A stretch of DNA of 64,000 nt from Halorussus vallis (GCF_024138165.1 NZ_CP100000.1:1674001-1738000); one strand, 5' to 3'. Positions 53,857 through 61,995 are shown, numbered from the stretch's first letter. Numbers and translations: made by a program. The notes: a model not told the origin generated them from the letters alone.

Positions 53857-54453
53857 ATGCGACAGTTCATCGTCCTCGGCCACGACGCGCCGACGACTCC
53901 GGAGTTCTCGCTCGACGACCTCGCGGGCGGCGCGGGCCGACTCGACGTGCTGTGTCGGTGCGTCAACTCGGCGTTCTTCCTCTCGCACGCGATTCGGGAG
54001 GACGTCCGGACCAACCTCGTGCTCGGCGACGAACTGACGATTCGCTTCGAGGGGTCGGAACTGCGGCGGCTCAACCCCGACGAGCGCAGCACCGCGGCGC
54101 TGATTCGCAACGCCCTGGGGAAGAAAGACGAGGCCATCGGTCACATGGAGGCCGAGAGTTCGCCGGGCGTCTACCTCTCGAAGCGCGGATTCGAACCGGT
54201 GCTGGAGGCGGCCGCCAGCGACGGCACCGTCGTGCAACTCCACGAGGACGGCGACCCGGTGGTGGACGTCGAACCGCCGGAGAATCCCGTGTTCGTCCTC
54301 TCGGACCACAACGACTTCGAGGAGAGCGAGGAGGCCTCGCTGGCTGACGCGGCCGACCAGCGCGTGCGCCTCGGCCCGGAATTGCTCCACGCCGACCACG
54401 CCATCACGGTTGCCCACAACTACCTCGACACCGAAGGGTACGAGGTGTACTGA
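53857..54453 (+). CDS. trmY: tRNA (pseudouridine(54)-N1)-methyltransferase
   Basis: The 198-residue protein starts [20 protein letters not shown], the TrmY N-terminus, and has [17 protein letters not shown] and [15 protein letters not shown], then [20 protein letters not shown] at the C-terminal knot. TrmY is a SPOUT methyltransferase that methylates pseudouridine 54 of archaeal tRNA to m1-pseudouridine. The frame extends upstream to 53806, but the conserved start is the ATG at 53857. Length matches haloarchaeal homologues. Confidence 0.94.
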   Translation: MRQFIVLGHDAPTTPEFSLDDLAGGAGRLDVLCRCVNSAFFLSHAIREDVRTNLVLGDELTIRFEGSELRRLNPDERSTAALIRNALGKKDEAIGHMEAESSPGVYLSKRGFEPVLEAAASDGTVVQLHEDGDPVVDVEPPENPVFVLSDHNDFEESEEASLADAADQRVRLGPELLHADHAITVAHNYLDTEGYEVY

Positions 54454-54471
54454 GATGCCCGGGACGAATCG

Positions 54472-54936
54472 ATGCGCGTGAGCGTGGTCGGCGGCGGAAC
54501 CGTCACCGAAGAGCAGGCGGCGGCCGCCGAAGCGGTCGGACGCCACCTCGCCGAGCGCGGCCACACCATCGTCTGCGGGGGCCTCGGCGGCGTCATGGAG
54601 GCCGCCTGTCGCGGCGCGAGCGAGGCCGGCGGGACGACCATCGGCATCCTCCCCGGCGAGGATCGCGCGGCCGCGAATCCCTACGTGGACGTGGCGGTCG
54701 CCACGGGACTCGGCCACGCCAGGAATCCGCTGGTGGTGATGAACGGCGACGCCGTAATCGCCGTCGACGGCGGACCGGGGACCCTCTCGGAGATCGGCTT
54801 CGCGGGAGTGTTCGAGAGGCCAATTGCGGGCCTCGGGACCCACGACGCGCCGGGGGTCGAACCGGTCGAGACGCCCGAGGCGGCGGTGAGGTTCGTCGAG
54901 AGCGCGGTCGGCGAGACGACGGACCGCGAGGAGTGA
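54472..54936 (+). CDS. SLOG-fold protein of the TIGR00725/LOG-like group
   Basis: The 154-residue protein begins MRVSVVGGGTVTEEQAAAAE and has VCGGLGGVMEAACRGASEAGG, TIGILPGEDRAAANPY, and AVIAVDGGPGTLSEIGFA. The GGxGGVME and PGGxGTxxE-like motif pattern is that of the SLOG superfamily (LOG, DprA, TIGR00725). LOG enzymes cleave cytokinin-like nucleotides to the base plus ribose phosphate; TIGR00725 members are mostly uncharacterised nucleotide-binding proteins. It is 18 bp downstream of trmY on the same strand and probably cotranscribed. Confidence 0.85.
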   Translation: MRVSVVGGGTVTEEQAAAAEAVGRHLAERGHTIVCGGLGGVMEAACRGASEAGGTTIGILPGEDRAAANPYVDVAVATGLGHARNPLVVMNGDAVIAVDGGPGTLSEIGFAGVFERPIAGLGTHDAPGVEPVETPEAAVRFVESAVGETTDREE

Positions 54937-55043
54937 CCGCCGCGGCGGTCACTCCTCGCGCCGAGCGCACGCTGGAGCGGCGCCCTCGCGAGTGCGCTAG
55001 CGCGGCGACCAGACTGAAGGGGGTCCGTCTGCTAGTTGGTCGG

Positions 55044-55358
55044 ATGCCACTCGACGATTCCCAGTGGAATCAGGCCGACCCCGACGAGAGCGTCGTCTCG
55101 CTAGTCCGGGGATTCCTCGAATCGGAGCGCCCGACCGCCTACTCCATCGAGGAGATATTCCAGCAGGCCGAGTCGAACGTCCATGCCGAGTCGTCGTCGA
55201 CGTGGGAGGACGTCGGCGCGCTCCTCGGCGAGCAGTCGGCGGAAGACCGGTACCGGTGGGCGTTCGAGTACCTCGTCTACGAGGGCGTCCTCGAGAAGCG
55301 AGTCGCGGTGAGCGGCGGCGAGCGCGTCGAGTACTATCGCGCGACGGGGGACCGATAG
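55044..55358 (+). CDS. Conserved haloarchaeal winged-helix-like hypothetical protein
   Basis: The 104-residue protein MPLDDSQWNQADPDESVVSL... contains ERPTAYSIEEIFQQAESNVH and EDRYRWAFEYLVYEGVLEKR, followed by VSGGERVEYYRATGDR, which together look like a winged helix (helix-helix-wing). An in-frame ATG at 54933 would overlap the preceding stop, but its first 37 residues are arginine-rich and unlike the rest. Function unknown; a DNA-binding role is inference. Confidence 0.7.
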   Translation: MPLDDSQWNQADPDESVVSLVRGFLESERPTAYSIEEIFQQAESNVHAESSSTWEDVGALLGEQSAEDRYRWAFEYLVYEGVLEKRVAVSGGERVEYYRATGDR

Positions 55359-55408
55359 ACGGGAGAATCCGGAAGGGTTAAAGTCGTGACGCGCATCGTT
55401 CGACGTGC

Positions 55409-55481
55409 GGGCCGGTGGGGTAGCTTGGTATCCTTCGGCCTTCGGGTGGCCGTAACCGCAGTTCGAATCTGCGCCGGCCCA
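55409..55481 (+). tRNA. tRNA-Pro (CGG anticodon)
   Basis: 73 nt folding into a full cloverleaf. The acceptor stem is GGGCCGG with CCGGCCC, and the discriminator base A is at 55481. The D stem is GGGT/ATCC and the anticodon stem CGGCC/GGCCG, with loop TTCGGGT giving anticodon CGG (reads CCG, Pro). The T arm is GCAG-TTCGAAT-CTGC. No CCA is encoded. Its 3' end is the apparent boundary of the integrated element to the right. Confidence 0.95.
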
Positions 55482-55545
55482 CTGGGTATATATACCTTTT
55501 CCCGCATTCTTTGATAGTTAGCCACCGCTTCGGGAGGTGGCTCTG

Positions 55546-55815
55546 ATGGCGGTTCCGCTCCACAACACCGACAGCGACCGCCACACCTGCGACTACTGCC
55601 AGGCCCACGTCAGCCGGAGTTTCCGGCGAACCTACGGAACCGAGAGCGGACGCGCGAAGCGATGTCCCGAATGCGACTCCTGGCCGCGCATCGAACACGG
55701 TTCGGCGCGCGGCAAGGACGTTGACCATCCCGATCCCCAGGACCACGCCAATCGAAACGGTGGCCAGGAACTCCGCCGGCCGCGCGTGGCCGACGGAGGT
55801 GAGACGTCGTGGTAG
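55546..55815 (+). CDS. DUF7563-like zinc-finger protein of haloarchaeal elements
   Basis: The 89-residue protein begins MAVPLHNTDSDRHTCDYCQA, with CDYC near residue 15 and CPEC near residue 40 (RCPECDSWPRIEHGSA). This pattern is what I recognise from proteins repeatedly found next to tRNA genes in integrated haloarchaeal elements and proviruses. The ATG at 55546 begins the conserved MAVPLHN; a GTG at 55537 is possible. It opens a run of tightly overlapping genes leading away from the tRNA. The last stretch after residue 60 is less conserved. The family name is from memory. Confidence 0.75.
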   Translation: MAVPLHNTDSDRHTCDYCQAHVSRSFRRTYGTESGRAKRCPECDSWPRIEHGSARGKDVDHPDPQDHANRNGGQELRRPRVADGGETSW

Positions 55816-55919
55816 CGTTCGTCCGCGCGAGCGAACTCTACGACGTGGCGGCCGGCGTCTCGTTCACTCATCCTGCCGAGCAGGAGGGCCACGACGTAAC
55901 CGGTAGCCGGGAGTGGTGA
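55809..55919 (+). CDS. Very small overlapping ORF (36 aa)
   Basis: A GTG-started frame overlapping the previous gene by 7 bp and giving VVAFVRASELYDVAAGVSFT...EQEGHDVTGSREW. The length and the start inside the upstream stop are consistent with the tightly packed genes of this element. There is no recognised domain. The call rests on position and composition only. Confidence 0.4.
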   Translation: MVAFVRASELYDVAAGVSFTHPAEQEGHDVTGSREW

Positions 55920-56041
55920 AGGTGGCCGCTCCTGCTCGCTACGGACCTCGTAGCAACGGCTACCGTCGGCGGGATGGCCCGGGCTCCGTCGCTAGTCGGC
56001 TCAATCGTTCGAAGTCCGGCCAACGGAGGCATTCGGCGTGA
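55916..56041 (+). CDS. Very small basic ORF (41 aa)
   Basis: GTG-started, overlapping the previous stop by 4 bp. The product VKVAAPARYGPRSNGYRRRD...VASRLNRSKSGQRRHSA is rich in arginine, unlike the acidic host proteins, so it might bind nucleic acid. The ATGA/GTGA-type overlaps on both sides support real translation coupling. Function unknown. Confidence 0.4.
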   Translation: MKVAAPARYGPRSNGYRRRDGPGSVASRLNRSKSGQRRHSA

Positions 56042-56472
56042 ATCCGCGCGGTGAGACTCCCGCGTGGCAACGCCGGCTCAAGCGGAAACTCGGCGAGAAT
56101 CCAGCGCGGTTTCTCGACCACGATCTCGTCGAGCATGGGTCGGGTCACACCGACCATACGCTCCAGCGACTCGTCTTCGCCCGCATTCGCGGCATCGATA
56201 GACTCGAAGTCGTGAACGCGTGGATTGCAGTCGAGCGGAAACTCGACCGCGGTCCGCGGAGCCGCGTCATCGACTTGCTCGAAGAACGGAGGGCATACCT
56301 CGAAGAGTACGGTGAGCGTGACCTCCCGAATCTGAGCGCCGAGGAGCGCCGTGAACGCGCCCTGTCGCTCTACAAACAGTCACCGAAGTCTGACACCGAG
56401 TCCGGCGAGGAAGCGCTCTCGGCCGCCCAGAAGCTTCAGAGGATGCGGTCCGAGCGAGGTGAGACGGCGTGA
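56038..56472 (+). CDS. Element-encoded hypothetical protein (144 aa)
   Basis: Starts with a GTG overlapping the upstream stop by 4 bp. It reads MNPRGETPAWQRRLKRKLGE, then VFARIRGIDRLEVVNAWIAV and IDLLEERRAYLEEYGERDLP, a helical protein with charged segments. No known motif. It ends with a 4-bp overlap with the DUF7845-like gene. The consistent overlaps show this is one operon from 55546. Confidence 0.6.
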   Translation: MNPRGETPAWQRRLKRKLGENPARFLDHDLVEHGSGHTDHTLQRLVFARIRGIDRLEVVNAWIAVERKLDRGPRSRVIDLLEERRAYLEEYGERDLPNLSAEERRERALSLYKQSPKSDTESGEEALSAAQKLQRMRSERGETA

Positions 56473-56699
56473 CCGTCTACGTCGACCTCGCGCCCCACGA
56501 GTTCGCCGCGAACTACATCTTCGACGAAGACGGGCTCAGCCCGTTCTTCGGGTGTGACTACGTCGTCAAAGCCAACGGCGGAAGCCACGTCGCCGAGTTC
56601 CAGTTCGAGGGAAAAACGTGGGTCACGAAGCTCTACTACCAGGATTCCGGAATCATGAATCCTGGCGCAACGACTCCTCAGGGGACTGATTCTCGTTAA
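56469..56699 (+). CDS. N-terminal part of DUF7845-like protein (frame A, before a frameshift)
   Basis: 76 codons from a GTG: VDLAPHEFAANYIFDEDGLS then FEGKTWVTKLYYQDSGIM, ending GTDSR at a TAA. This is the beginning of the same protein that continues in another frame from 56690, as the line EFAANYIF...GLSPFFGCDYVVK to VREFRIHVFRHPREDP is what a DUF7845-like N-terminal region looks like. Either the gene is broken or a -1 shift joins the frames. Confidence 0.65.
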   Translation: MTVYVDLAPHEFAANYIFDEDGLSPFFGCDYVVKANGGSHVAEFQFEGKTWVTKLYYQDSGIMNPGATTPQGTDSR

Positions 56700-56704
56700 A
56701 CGAA

Positions 56705-58105
56705 GTGCGAGAGTTCCGGATACACGTCTTCCGCCATCCGCGCGAAGACCCGGTGAAACAGCAGAAAGCGAACTTCCACATCTCTCCGCGTTGGCAAGGG
56801 ATGCGCGTTGAGAACAGCGACGGCGATGTGAGCGAGCTCTCCGTTCCTGACGATTTGACCGAAGGCATCAACGTGCGTGCCGTAGGGGCAAACATCGAGT
56901 TCGACCACTACCGATACCTGCTCCAGCGTGCTGCCTCAGCACACGACGTCAATCCGGGGTACTTCGCGAATCCTCACGAACACAGTAACGTCCAAGACGC
57001 CGAGCGCTACGTCCGACTTCACAAGGCTCGAAGCGGTCCGATTCACGCTCGCGATGGGCCGATTGCGAAGATGGCACATCTCCTGGAGAATGATCGCGAC
57101 GGCTACCGGAAGCTCGTACAGAACGAGCGCGACGAACACGGCCGCCACCTCCCGGGATACTACCACACAGTCACGCTCGGTCCGCGACGCACCGAGGCTG
57201 CGTTCCCATCGCACTCACTTCCGAAGGAAGTGAAGCACTACTACTCGCGAGAGGCCGCCGGGATGCCCGAGTCGGAAGCGCTTGCTCATCCGAAACTCGG
57301 AGCCTCGTATCAAGTGAGTCGATGGGACCAGAGACTCGGTGTCACCGACGACGATCTCGCCCAGCTGACTGAGGAACTCGAAGAGACTGTGTTGGCAGTC
57401 CTCGCCGAGGCAGGTCTCCCGGTGCGCCCGGGCGACCGTGACATGAAAGGCGAAATTGAGACCCGAGGACCGTACGTTCCCGACGCCTATTTCGAAGCGA
57501 GCGAGAGCAATCGCGACCGGAATCTCGTCTCACTCAATCTGACCAGAATCGAGCAGCGCCAAGAGAGTGTGGTCATCAAGCATCTCTCGGACGGGTTCTC
57601 TCCGGTCGAGTGGGAGTCACTTGAGAAACTGGTGACTGATGGCGGCACGGTTTCGCCCGCGGATATCGCCGACGACTACGGCCGACACGTTGACTCCGTT
57701 CGCCGGGCGCTCAAGCGTCTCCCCGACTTAATCGAACACGACTACGGATGCGTGAAGCTCCGGAGCGACTACATCGCCGAGTACGTTCACGAGGCAGTCG
57801 AACAGGCCCGAGACGCGACTCAGCGGGCGGTTGAAGCGACCGCGAAGGCAGCAGAAGCAGCGGAGCGTGGCGTCGACGAGACGACGAGTGCGTTCATTGC
57901 GTTCTGTGCGAGACACGGTATCGAAGTCGACGACCGTCACGAGGCGCGCCTCACCCTTCGGATGGGTGGAGTGCGTGACGCCCAACGACGAGTCCAGCAA
58001 GCGTACCGACTCTGGGTGAACGCCGGCAAGGACCCAGCACGGTTCCGAGAGGCGCAGCTCCATCTCGGTGAGCGAGGCTACGGGGTCGCCTGGCAGTTCC
58101 TGTAG
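56705..58105 (+). CDS. DUF7845-like element protein, main part (frame B)
   Basis: 466 residues from a GTG at 56705, the frame itself being open from 56690. It shows NFHISPRWQGMRVENSDG, HYYSREAAGMPESEALAHPK, a winged-helix-like part (VTDGGTVSPADIADDYGRHV, DSVRRALKRLPDLI) and an alanine-rich helix with a C-terminal RFREAQLHLGERGYGVAWQF. DUF7845-type proteins occur in haloarchaeal proviruses and integrated elements; the helix-turn-helix suggests DNA binding, perhaps in replication or regulation. It may be expressed with its N-terminal part (56469-56699) by frameshifting, or separately from the GTG. The family name is from memory. Confidence 0.65.
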   Translation: MREFRIHVFRHPREDPVKQQKANFHISPRWQGMRVENSDGDVSELSVPDDLTEGINVRAVGANIEFDHYRYLLQRAASAHDVNPGYFANPHEHSNVQDAERYVRLHKARSGPIHARDGPIAKMAHLLENDRDGYRKLVQNERDEHGRHLPGYYHTVTLGPRRTEAAFPSHSLPKEVKHYYSREAAGMPESEALAHPKLGASYQVSRWDQRLGVTDDDLAQLTEELEETVLAVLAEAGLPVRPGDRDMKGEIETRGPYVPDAYFEASESNRDRNLVSLNLTRIEQRQESVVIKHLSDGFSPVEWESLEKLVTDGGTVSPADIADDYGRHVDSVRRALKRLPDLIEHDYGCVKLRSDYIAEYVHEAVEQARDATQRAVEATAKAAEAAERGVDETTSAFIAFCARHGIEVDDRHEARLTLRMGGVRDAQRRVQQAYRLWVNAGKDPARFREAQLHLGERGYGVAWQFL

Positions 58106-58561
58106 CCGGCGACGGCTGAGAGGCATCACTATCGATTCCCGCCCTTTTCCGAAACCCCAGTTTGTCTAACTCCGATACCTATGCAACCCGATTTGTACTT
58201 CTCCGAGCGACCCGACGACGATCTCAACCCGTCGGCCACCGGAACTCGACCGGGGCGGTCGAGATTCCGGTTAGGGGTGTGGCTAAGGCCACAATTTCAA
58301 AACACCACCGCCGGCGGTTGGCGGCGTCGCTGCGACACTGCCCCGAAGGGGCGCGCGAAAATTTAGACCGGATGATCCAGCAGTACGGGCGCGCGCGTAG
58401 TAAGGAAACTGAAGTCAACCCCTCCCCCTCAGCCCTCGGCAACTATTTTATACTGAGTCACCGCTCTCAGGCGTGTTAGGGTCATTAATTTCTTGGACTT
58501 ACCAATTACAGCCATAATCATTATTATTGATTATGTAGTTGTGCTCTTGGAGTGGGAAACA
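58106..58561. other. Intergenic region before the murein-hydrolase cassette, with repeat R1
   Basis: 456 bp. A 61-codon frame from the ATG at 58181 to 58366 (MQPDLYFSERPDDDLNPSAT...) could be a small gene, with low confidence. The first repeat copy (R1) lies at 58384-58427. Just before the cassette, an AT-rich stretch with TAATCATTATTATTGATTA (58512-58530) and a palindromic AATCATTATTATTGATT is a likely promoter or operator. Confidence 0.4.
58384..58427 (+). repeat. Element repeat R1
   Basis: Imperfect GC palindrome at 58384-58399 ending GCGCGTA, with GTCAACCCC beginning exactly 30 bp after its first base (58414). The same 30-bp spacing occurs in R2 and R3. It borders the left side of the hydrolase cassette. 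Confidence 0.8.
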
Positions 58562-60349
58562 ATGCCAGACGAACACCCGTTAGTTCAATTTCAAGAGGGG
58601 GGAGAAGCTGCGATACTGAACTACGACGTTCCAGATTCTACATCCTATTCCATCAACTCGATCATTGAACTCGATTATCCAGAGAACTGCTTCAGTGAGT
58701 ACGCTAAACGGGTCCCTCCAGACACGTTAGAAACTGTGAAAGGGACTGAACCAGAGAAGCTGGCCGAAGACGTCAAAGACGGGTTAGAGAAAGGAGAAAT
58801 CAACCCAGCCCTGTTCAAAACAACATTCTCGAAAGCTGTCCCGAACGTCTTCTTTAAAGAAGCGATTCTACGGCCGAGTCGGTTACTTAATCCCAACGTT
58901 GTAGACAGGCCAGCTATACCAGATGGCGGTGATACTCAAACAATAGACGCGACAGATGATGTAGATGTTCGGCGGAAGCGACTCCTCAACGACTACGAGA
59001 CTCGCGATCATCTGTCGACAGACAGCCGCTTCTCTCGGCTGCGAGCCATTAGTCCAGAGATTATCGCGAACATGGCATTGAAGGGATATACGTTCACATG
59101 TGGGACGAACGCCTTTGGCGAGTACGAGCCAGCATTCATCCCAGAACCTGAGAAACCAAAACCCCAGTTAGCGCTCGTTGAGGAGTACCGACTCTCGAAT
59201 TTCTTCGGTGATTATGGTGCTGGCCGAACAGTGAAGACGCACTCCCTTTTTCCGGGAGAAGAATCGAAGATTTCGATTAAGACGTTCAAAAGCAATGAGC
59301 GAGAGCGACAAGAGACCTCAAGCATCCTTGAGTCACTCACTCGAGAGTCAGCAGAGGAGTTCGAGCGAACTCTCCAAGAAGAGCACTCTACTAAGGTAGC
59401 GAAGGACAAGAGCAACGAGTTCACTTGGAACTTAAGCCGTGAAGCTTCCGCTACTGTTCCGATACCGATTCCGCAAGCCAAAACGGTTGCTACAATCACC
59501 GATAAGATAACTGGCGCATTCGGAGGTACAAAAAAGGCGAAGTCATCGCGAGAACAGACGGCCAAAACCGTCAAATCAGCCGTCAACAAGCACGCCCTCA
59601 ATAAATCCTCCAAAAGGGACCTCAATGTAAATACCTCAACGACAGCCAAAGAGCAGGTAACCGAGGAGCAGTCGATTGAGCGGACAATTGAGAACATCAA
59701 CATGAGCCGGACACTGAACCTAGTCTTCCGGCAGATGAACCAAGAGTTCATCAGCGTCTATCATCTCGTCGATGCTCGAATCGCGTTCTGGAACGGCTAT
59801 CCCGATACCTATGAAGAAGTTCCCCTGCACAAGTTAGATAGCCTGTTGGATCGCGTCTTAGTAGATGGAGACGTCGAAGTGGAAGTCGACGGCGAAGTAC
59901 ATGCTCTAAATGTCCGAAGTGAAATCGACGACCAACTGAAGTCAGAACTCCGGCAAATCTACGACCATGTCGGAGAGATTCACGAGAACTTCATCGAAGA
60001 GGTGGAGCGTGGCGATCTTCGATACTGGCGGGTGAACCCCAACCTAATCGATCAATATCGAGAACGAGAAGTTGACGGCATCATCCTTTCAACCACAGAA
60101 ACGACGCTTCGCACGGACGGGGTTATCGTTGAAGCACTCTTAGGTCAGGGAGAGGCTCTTGATGAGTATTCTGAGCAGATGCAAGAAGAATCCGTCGAAG
60201 CAACTGAACAAAACAACGAGCTCTTGGACGCTCACGTACAGCGTGAAACCCTCGCTCGAACCATCGTCGACAAGAAGGATAAGGAGGCGGCGGAAATCTA
60301 TGAGATGGTGTTCCCACCAGAGGAGGATGAAGCGGGCGCGGAAGAATGA
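58562..60349 (+). CDS. Large uncharacterised partner protein of the murein-hydrolase cassette
   Basis: The 595-residue protein starts MPDEHPLVQFQEGGEAAILN; a frame extension to 58493 is rejected because the ATG at 58562 gives the polar, conserved-looking start. It has no signal peptide. A central region (residues about 203-245) reads VEEYRLSNFFGDYGAGRTVK and SLFPGEESKISIKTF. Then comes a long charged, heptad-like stretch (SSILESLTRESAEEFERTLQ), a hydrophobic patch (ATVPIPIPQAKTVATITDKI), RTLNLVFRQMNQEFISVYHL, and a C-terminal segment DGVIVEALLGQGEALDEYSE. No enzymatic motif is recognised. GC is low for this genome. Its stop overlaps the next gene by 4 bp. It might be a carrier, structural or pore-forming partner of the hydrolase; that is inference. 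Confidence 0.8.
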   Translation: MPDEHPLVQFQEGGEAAILNYDVPDSTSYSINSIIELDYPENCFSEYAKRVPPDTLETVKGTEPEKLAEDVKDGLEKGEINPALFKTTFSKAVPNVFFKEAILRPSRLLNPNVVDRPAIPDGGDTQTIDATDDVDVRRKRLLNDYETRDHLSTDSRFSRLRAISPEIIANMALKGYTFTCGTNAFGEYEPAFIPEPEKPKPQLALVEEYRLSNFFGDYGAGRTVKTHSLFPGEESKISIKTFKSNERERQETSSILESLTRESAEEFERTLQEEHSTKVAKDKSNEFTWNLSREASATVPIPIPQAKTVATITDKITGAFGGTKKAKSSREQTAKTVKSAVNKHALNKSSKRDLNVNTSTTAKEQVTEEQSIERTIENINMSRTLNLVFRQMNQEFISVYHLVDARIAFWNGYPDTYEEVPLHKLDSLLDRVLVDGDVEVEVDGEVHALNVRSEIDDQLKSELRQIYDHVGEIHENFIEEVERGDLRYWRVNPNLIDQYREREVDGIILSTTETTLRTDGVIVEALLGQGEALDEYSEQMQEESVEATEQNNELLDAHVQRETLARTIVDKKDKEAAEIYEMVFPPEEDEAGAEE

Positions 60350-61896
60350 CTGGCCCCCTCAGGAACCGCGAAGCGGTTACTCCCGATGATGTAGTCAGCA
60401 ACACAGACCGAGTTTTGTCAACCGATGCAGTCGTCGAGTTCTCACCTATGTTTCGGTCAGTATCGGGTACGCCCCAGCAATTTGTTATCTCTTACATACT
60501 GGGCGAGCAGAACACTGACCGATATCGAGTGGACAAGCAATTTCAGGCAGTCGTTGACGAACTGGTACGAATATTGACTGAGCCTCCGTTGGAAACCTCA
60601 GTAGCGGCTCCAGTTATTCAGGATGCAGACGAACGAAAAAGAAGTATCCTCTCGGACTCGCCGGCGTGGTTTCGAGTCGCACCAAATCCAGACGCATCGG
60701 ATGCATCAACGTTTTACGAACTTCCTCAGATGAGTTTGGTGCGAAAGTACTGGGAGGACGTCGATACCATAGCAGAACGAGTGGGCGTAGGTCCAGAATT
60801 GGTGAGGGCTGTCATGTATATAGAGACGACTCGGGGGTGGTACGACGAGATACCCAACTGGTTCGATGCAAACAAGTCAATTCTCCCAATGAACGTGCAT
60901 GTTGACTATTGGGATGACACGGGGATCACGCGAGAGTATTTCGAACAACCACATGTGAACATCCTCTTCGGTACGTATCTTCTACGGGAACTACTCGAAC
61001 GAGTCGAGAACCCGACCGTCGAAAAAGTTGGTACACTCTATAACAATCTAGCGGCCGAGAAAGTTTCGAACTACGGCGCACGAGTTGCCCGTCTCATCGG
61101 TACCCAGCCTTGGTACAGAACTACAAGGACGAGCGCTGCCGCTCAACCAGTATCACTTGCGCACGGAGCAGACATCTTGGGCGACAGCGTTGGGGTTAAT
61201 GGGAAGAATAATCCAGAGGATATCCGCGGGCTGAAAAACCGGTTCATTGAACTCGGGTTCGACTGGTTGGGGTCGAACTCGACGCTTGATGCCGCAACTC
61301 TTGATACGATTAAGCTGTTTCAATCCATTGTACGGGGGCAACGATCTGTCAGTGGTGATGGGCGAGTCGATGTCCCCGGGCCGACATACAATTGGGTGAT
61401 ATCATCCAAAGCCCCCCGCTGGCAGCGAATGCCAGCGGGGGCAATGGATGGGACGACAGGATTCTACAATTTCGAGCTCATGGAGGAGACCAACGAACAC
61501 TTCGACTACGGAACGAACTGGATGGCCGATACAATTCGAAGTGCAGGAGTGTACTACCGTGAAACCTATCTTCGAGTTCATCCTGATGCGGCTCTGCTCA
61601 CCATCAACGACGTAAGTTTGCCTAGAGGGGGGCCAGCGCCGCCCCATAACGGACATCAAACCGGACTAGATTGCGACATCCGTTTGCCACGAATCGATGG
61701 GACGGCACCAGGACAAACAACGCACGAACACGCGGAGTACGACCGTGAAACGACGCGAGGGCTCCTTCACGCTCTGACGGTGCAGCCTCTGGTTACGAGG
61801 ATTCTTTTCAATGACCCTGTCCTCGCTAGTGAAGGACTCTGTACTCCTCACGCTGGACATGATGATCACATCCATTTCGAGATTCGACCACCGTGA
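60346..61896 (+). CDS. Multidomain peptidoglycan hydrolase (lysozyme-like, PG-binding-like, MepA/M15-type peptidase)
   Basis: The 516-residue protein has three parts. Residues about 135-270 look like a lysozyme/transglycosylase fold: GPELVRAVMYIETTRGWYDE, with E160 as candidate acid, and LLRELLERVENPTVEKVGTL. Residues about 275-350 resemble a peptidoglycan-binding domain (SVGVNGKNNPEDIRGLKNRF, LFQSIVRGQRSVSGDGRVD). Residues about 395-516 match murein endopeptidase MepA/M15: LPRGGPAPPHNGHQTGLDCD with His437 and Asp444 as metal ligands, and GHDDHIHFEIRPP with His508 and His510. There is no signal peptide or membrane helix. Haloarchaea have no peptidoglycan, so bacteria are the plausible target. 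It is coupled by ATGA overlap to the 595-residue partner. Confidence 0.9.
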   Translation: MTGPLRNREAVTPDDVVSNTDRVLSTDAVVEFSPMFRSVSGTPQQFVISYILGEQNTDRYRVDKQFQAVVDELVRILTEPPLETSVAAPVIQDADERKRSILSDSPAWFRVAPNPDASDASTFYELPQMSLVRKYWEDVDTIAERVGVGPELVRAVMYIETTRGWYDEIPNWFDANKSILPMNVHVDYWDDTGITREYFEQPHVNILFGTYLLRELLERVENPTVEKVGTLYNNLAAEKVSNYGARVARLIGTQPWYRTTRTSAAAQPVSLAHGADILGDSVGVNGKNNPEDIRGLKNRFIELGFDWLGSNSTLDAATLDTIKLFQSIVRGQRSVSGDGRVDVPGPTYNWVISSKAPRWQRMPAGAMDGTTGFYNFELMEETNEHFDYGTNWMADTIRSAGVYYRETYLRVHPDAALLTINDVSLPRGGPAPPHNGHQTGLDCDIRLPRIDGTAPGQTTHEHAEYDRETTRGLLHALTVQPLVTRILFNDPVLASEGLCTPHAGHDDHIHFEIRPP

Positions 61897-61949
61897 ATGG
61901 CTTGCCCCATTCCACTCAAAATCTCTCGGCGAACTCAATTCCGACCGAT

Positions 61950-61995
61950 TACGCGCCCGCGCGTAGTTAAGGAAATAGAGTCAACCCCCCGCCCC
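61950..61995 (+). repeat. Element repeat R2
   Basis: Perfect palindrome TACGCGC-CC-GCGCGTA at 61950-61965, with GTCAACCCC at 61980, 30 bp from the first base. It lies 53 bp after the hydrolase gene. Confidence 0.82.

Noticed and set aside
56680-56710. Classical slippery heptamer (TTAAAC) for -1 frameshifting in the DUF7845-like gene
   Set aside because: The letters TTAAAC are present at 56696-56701, but the codons TTA and AAC belong to frame B, not to the frame being left. The canonical X-XXY-YYZ phase is therefore not met.
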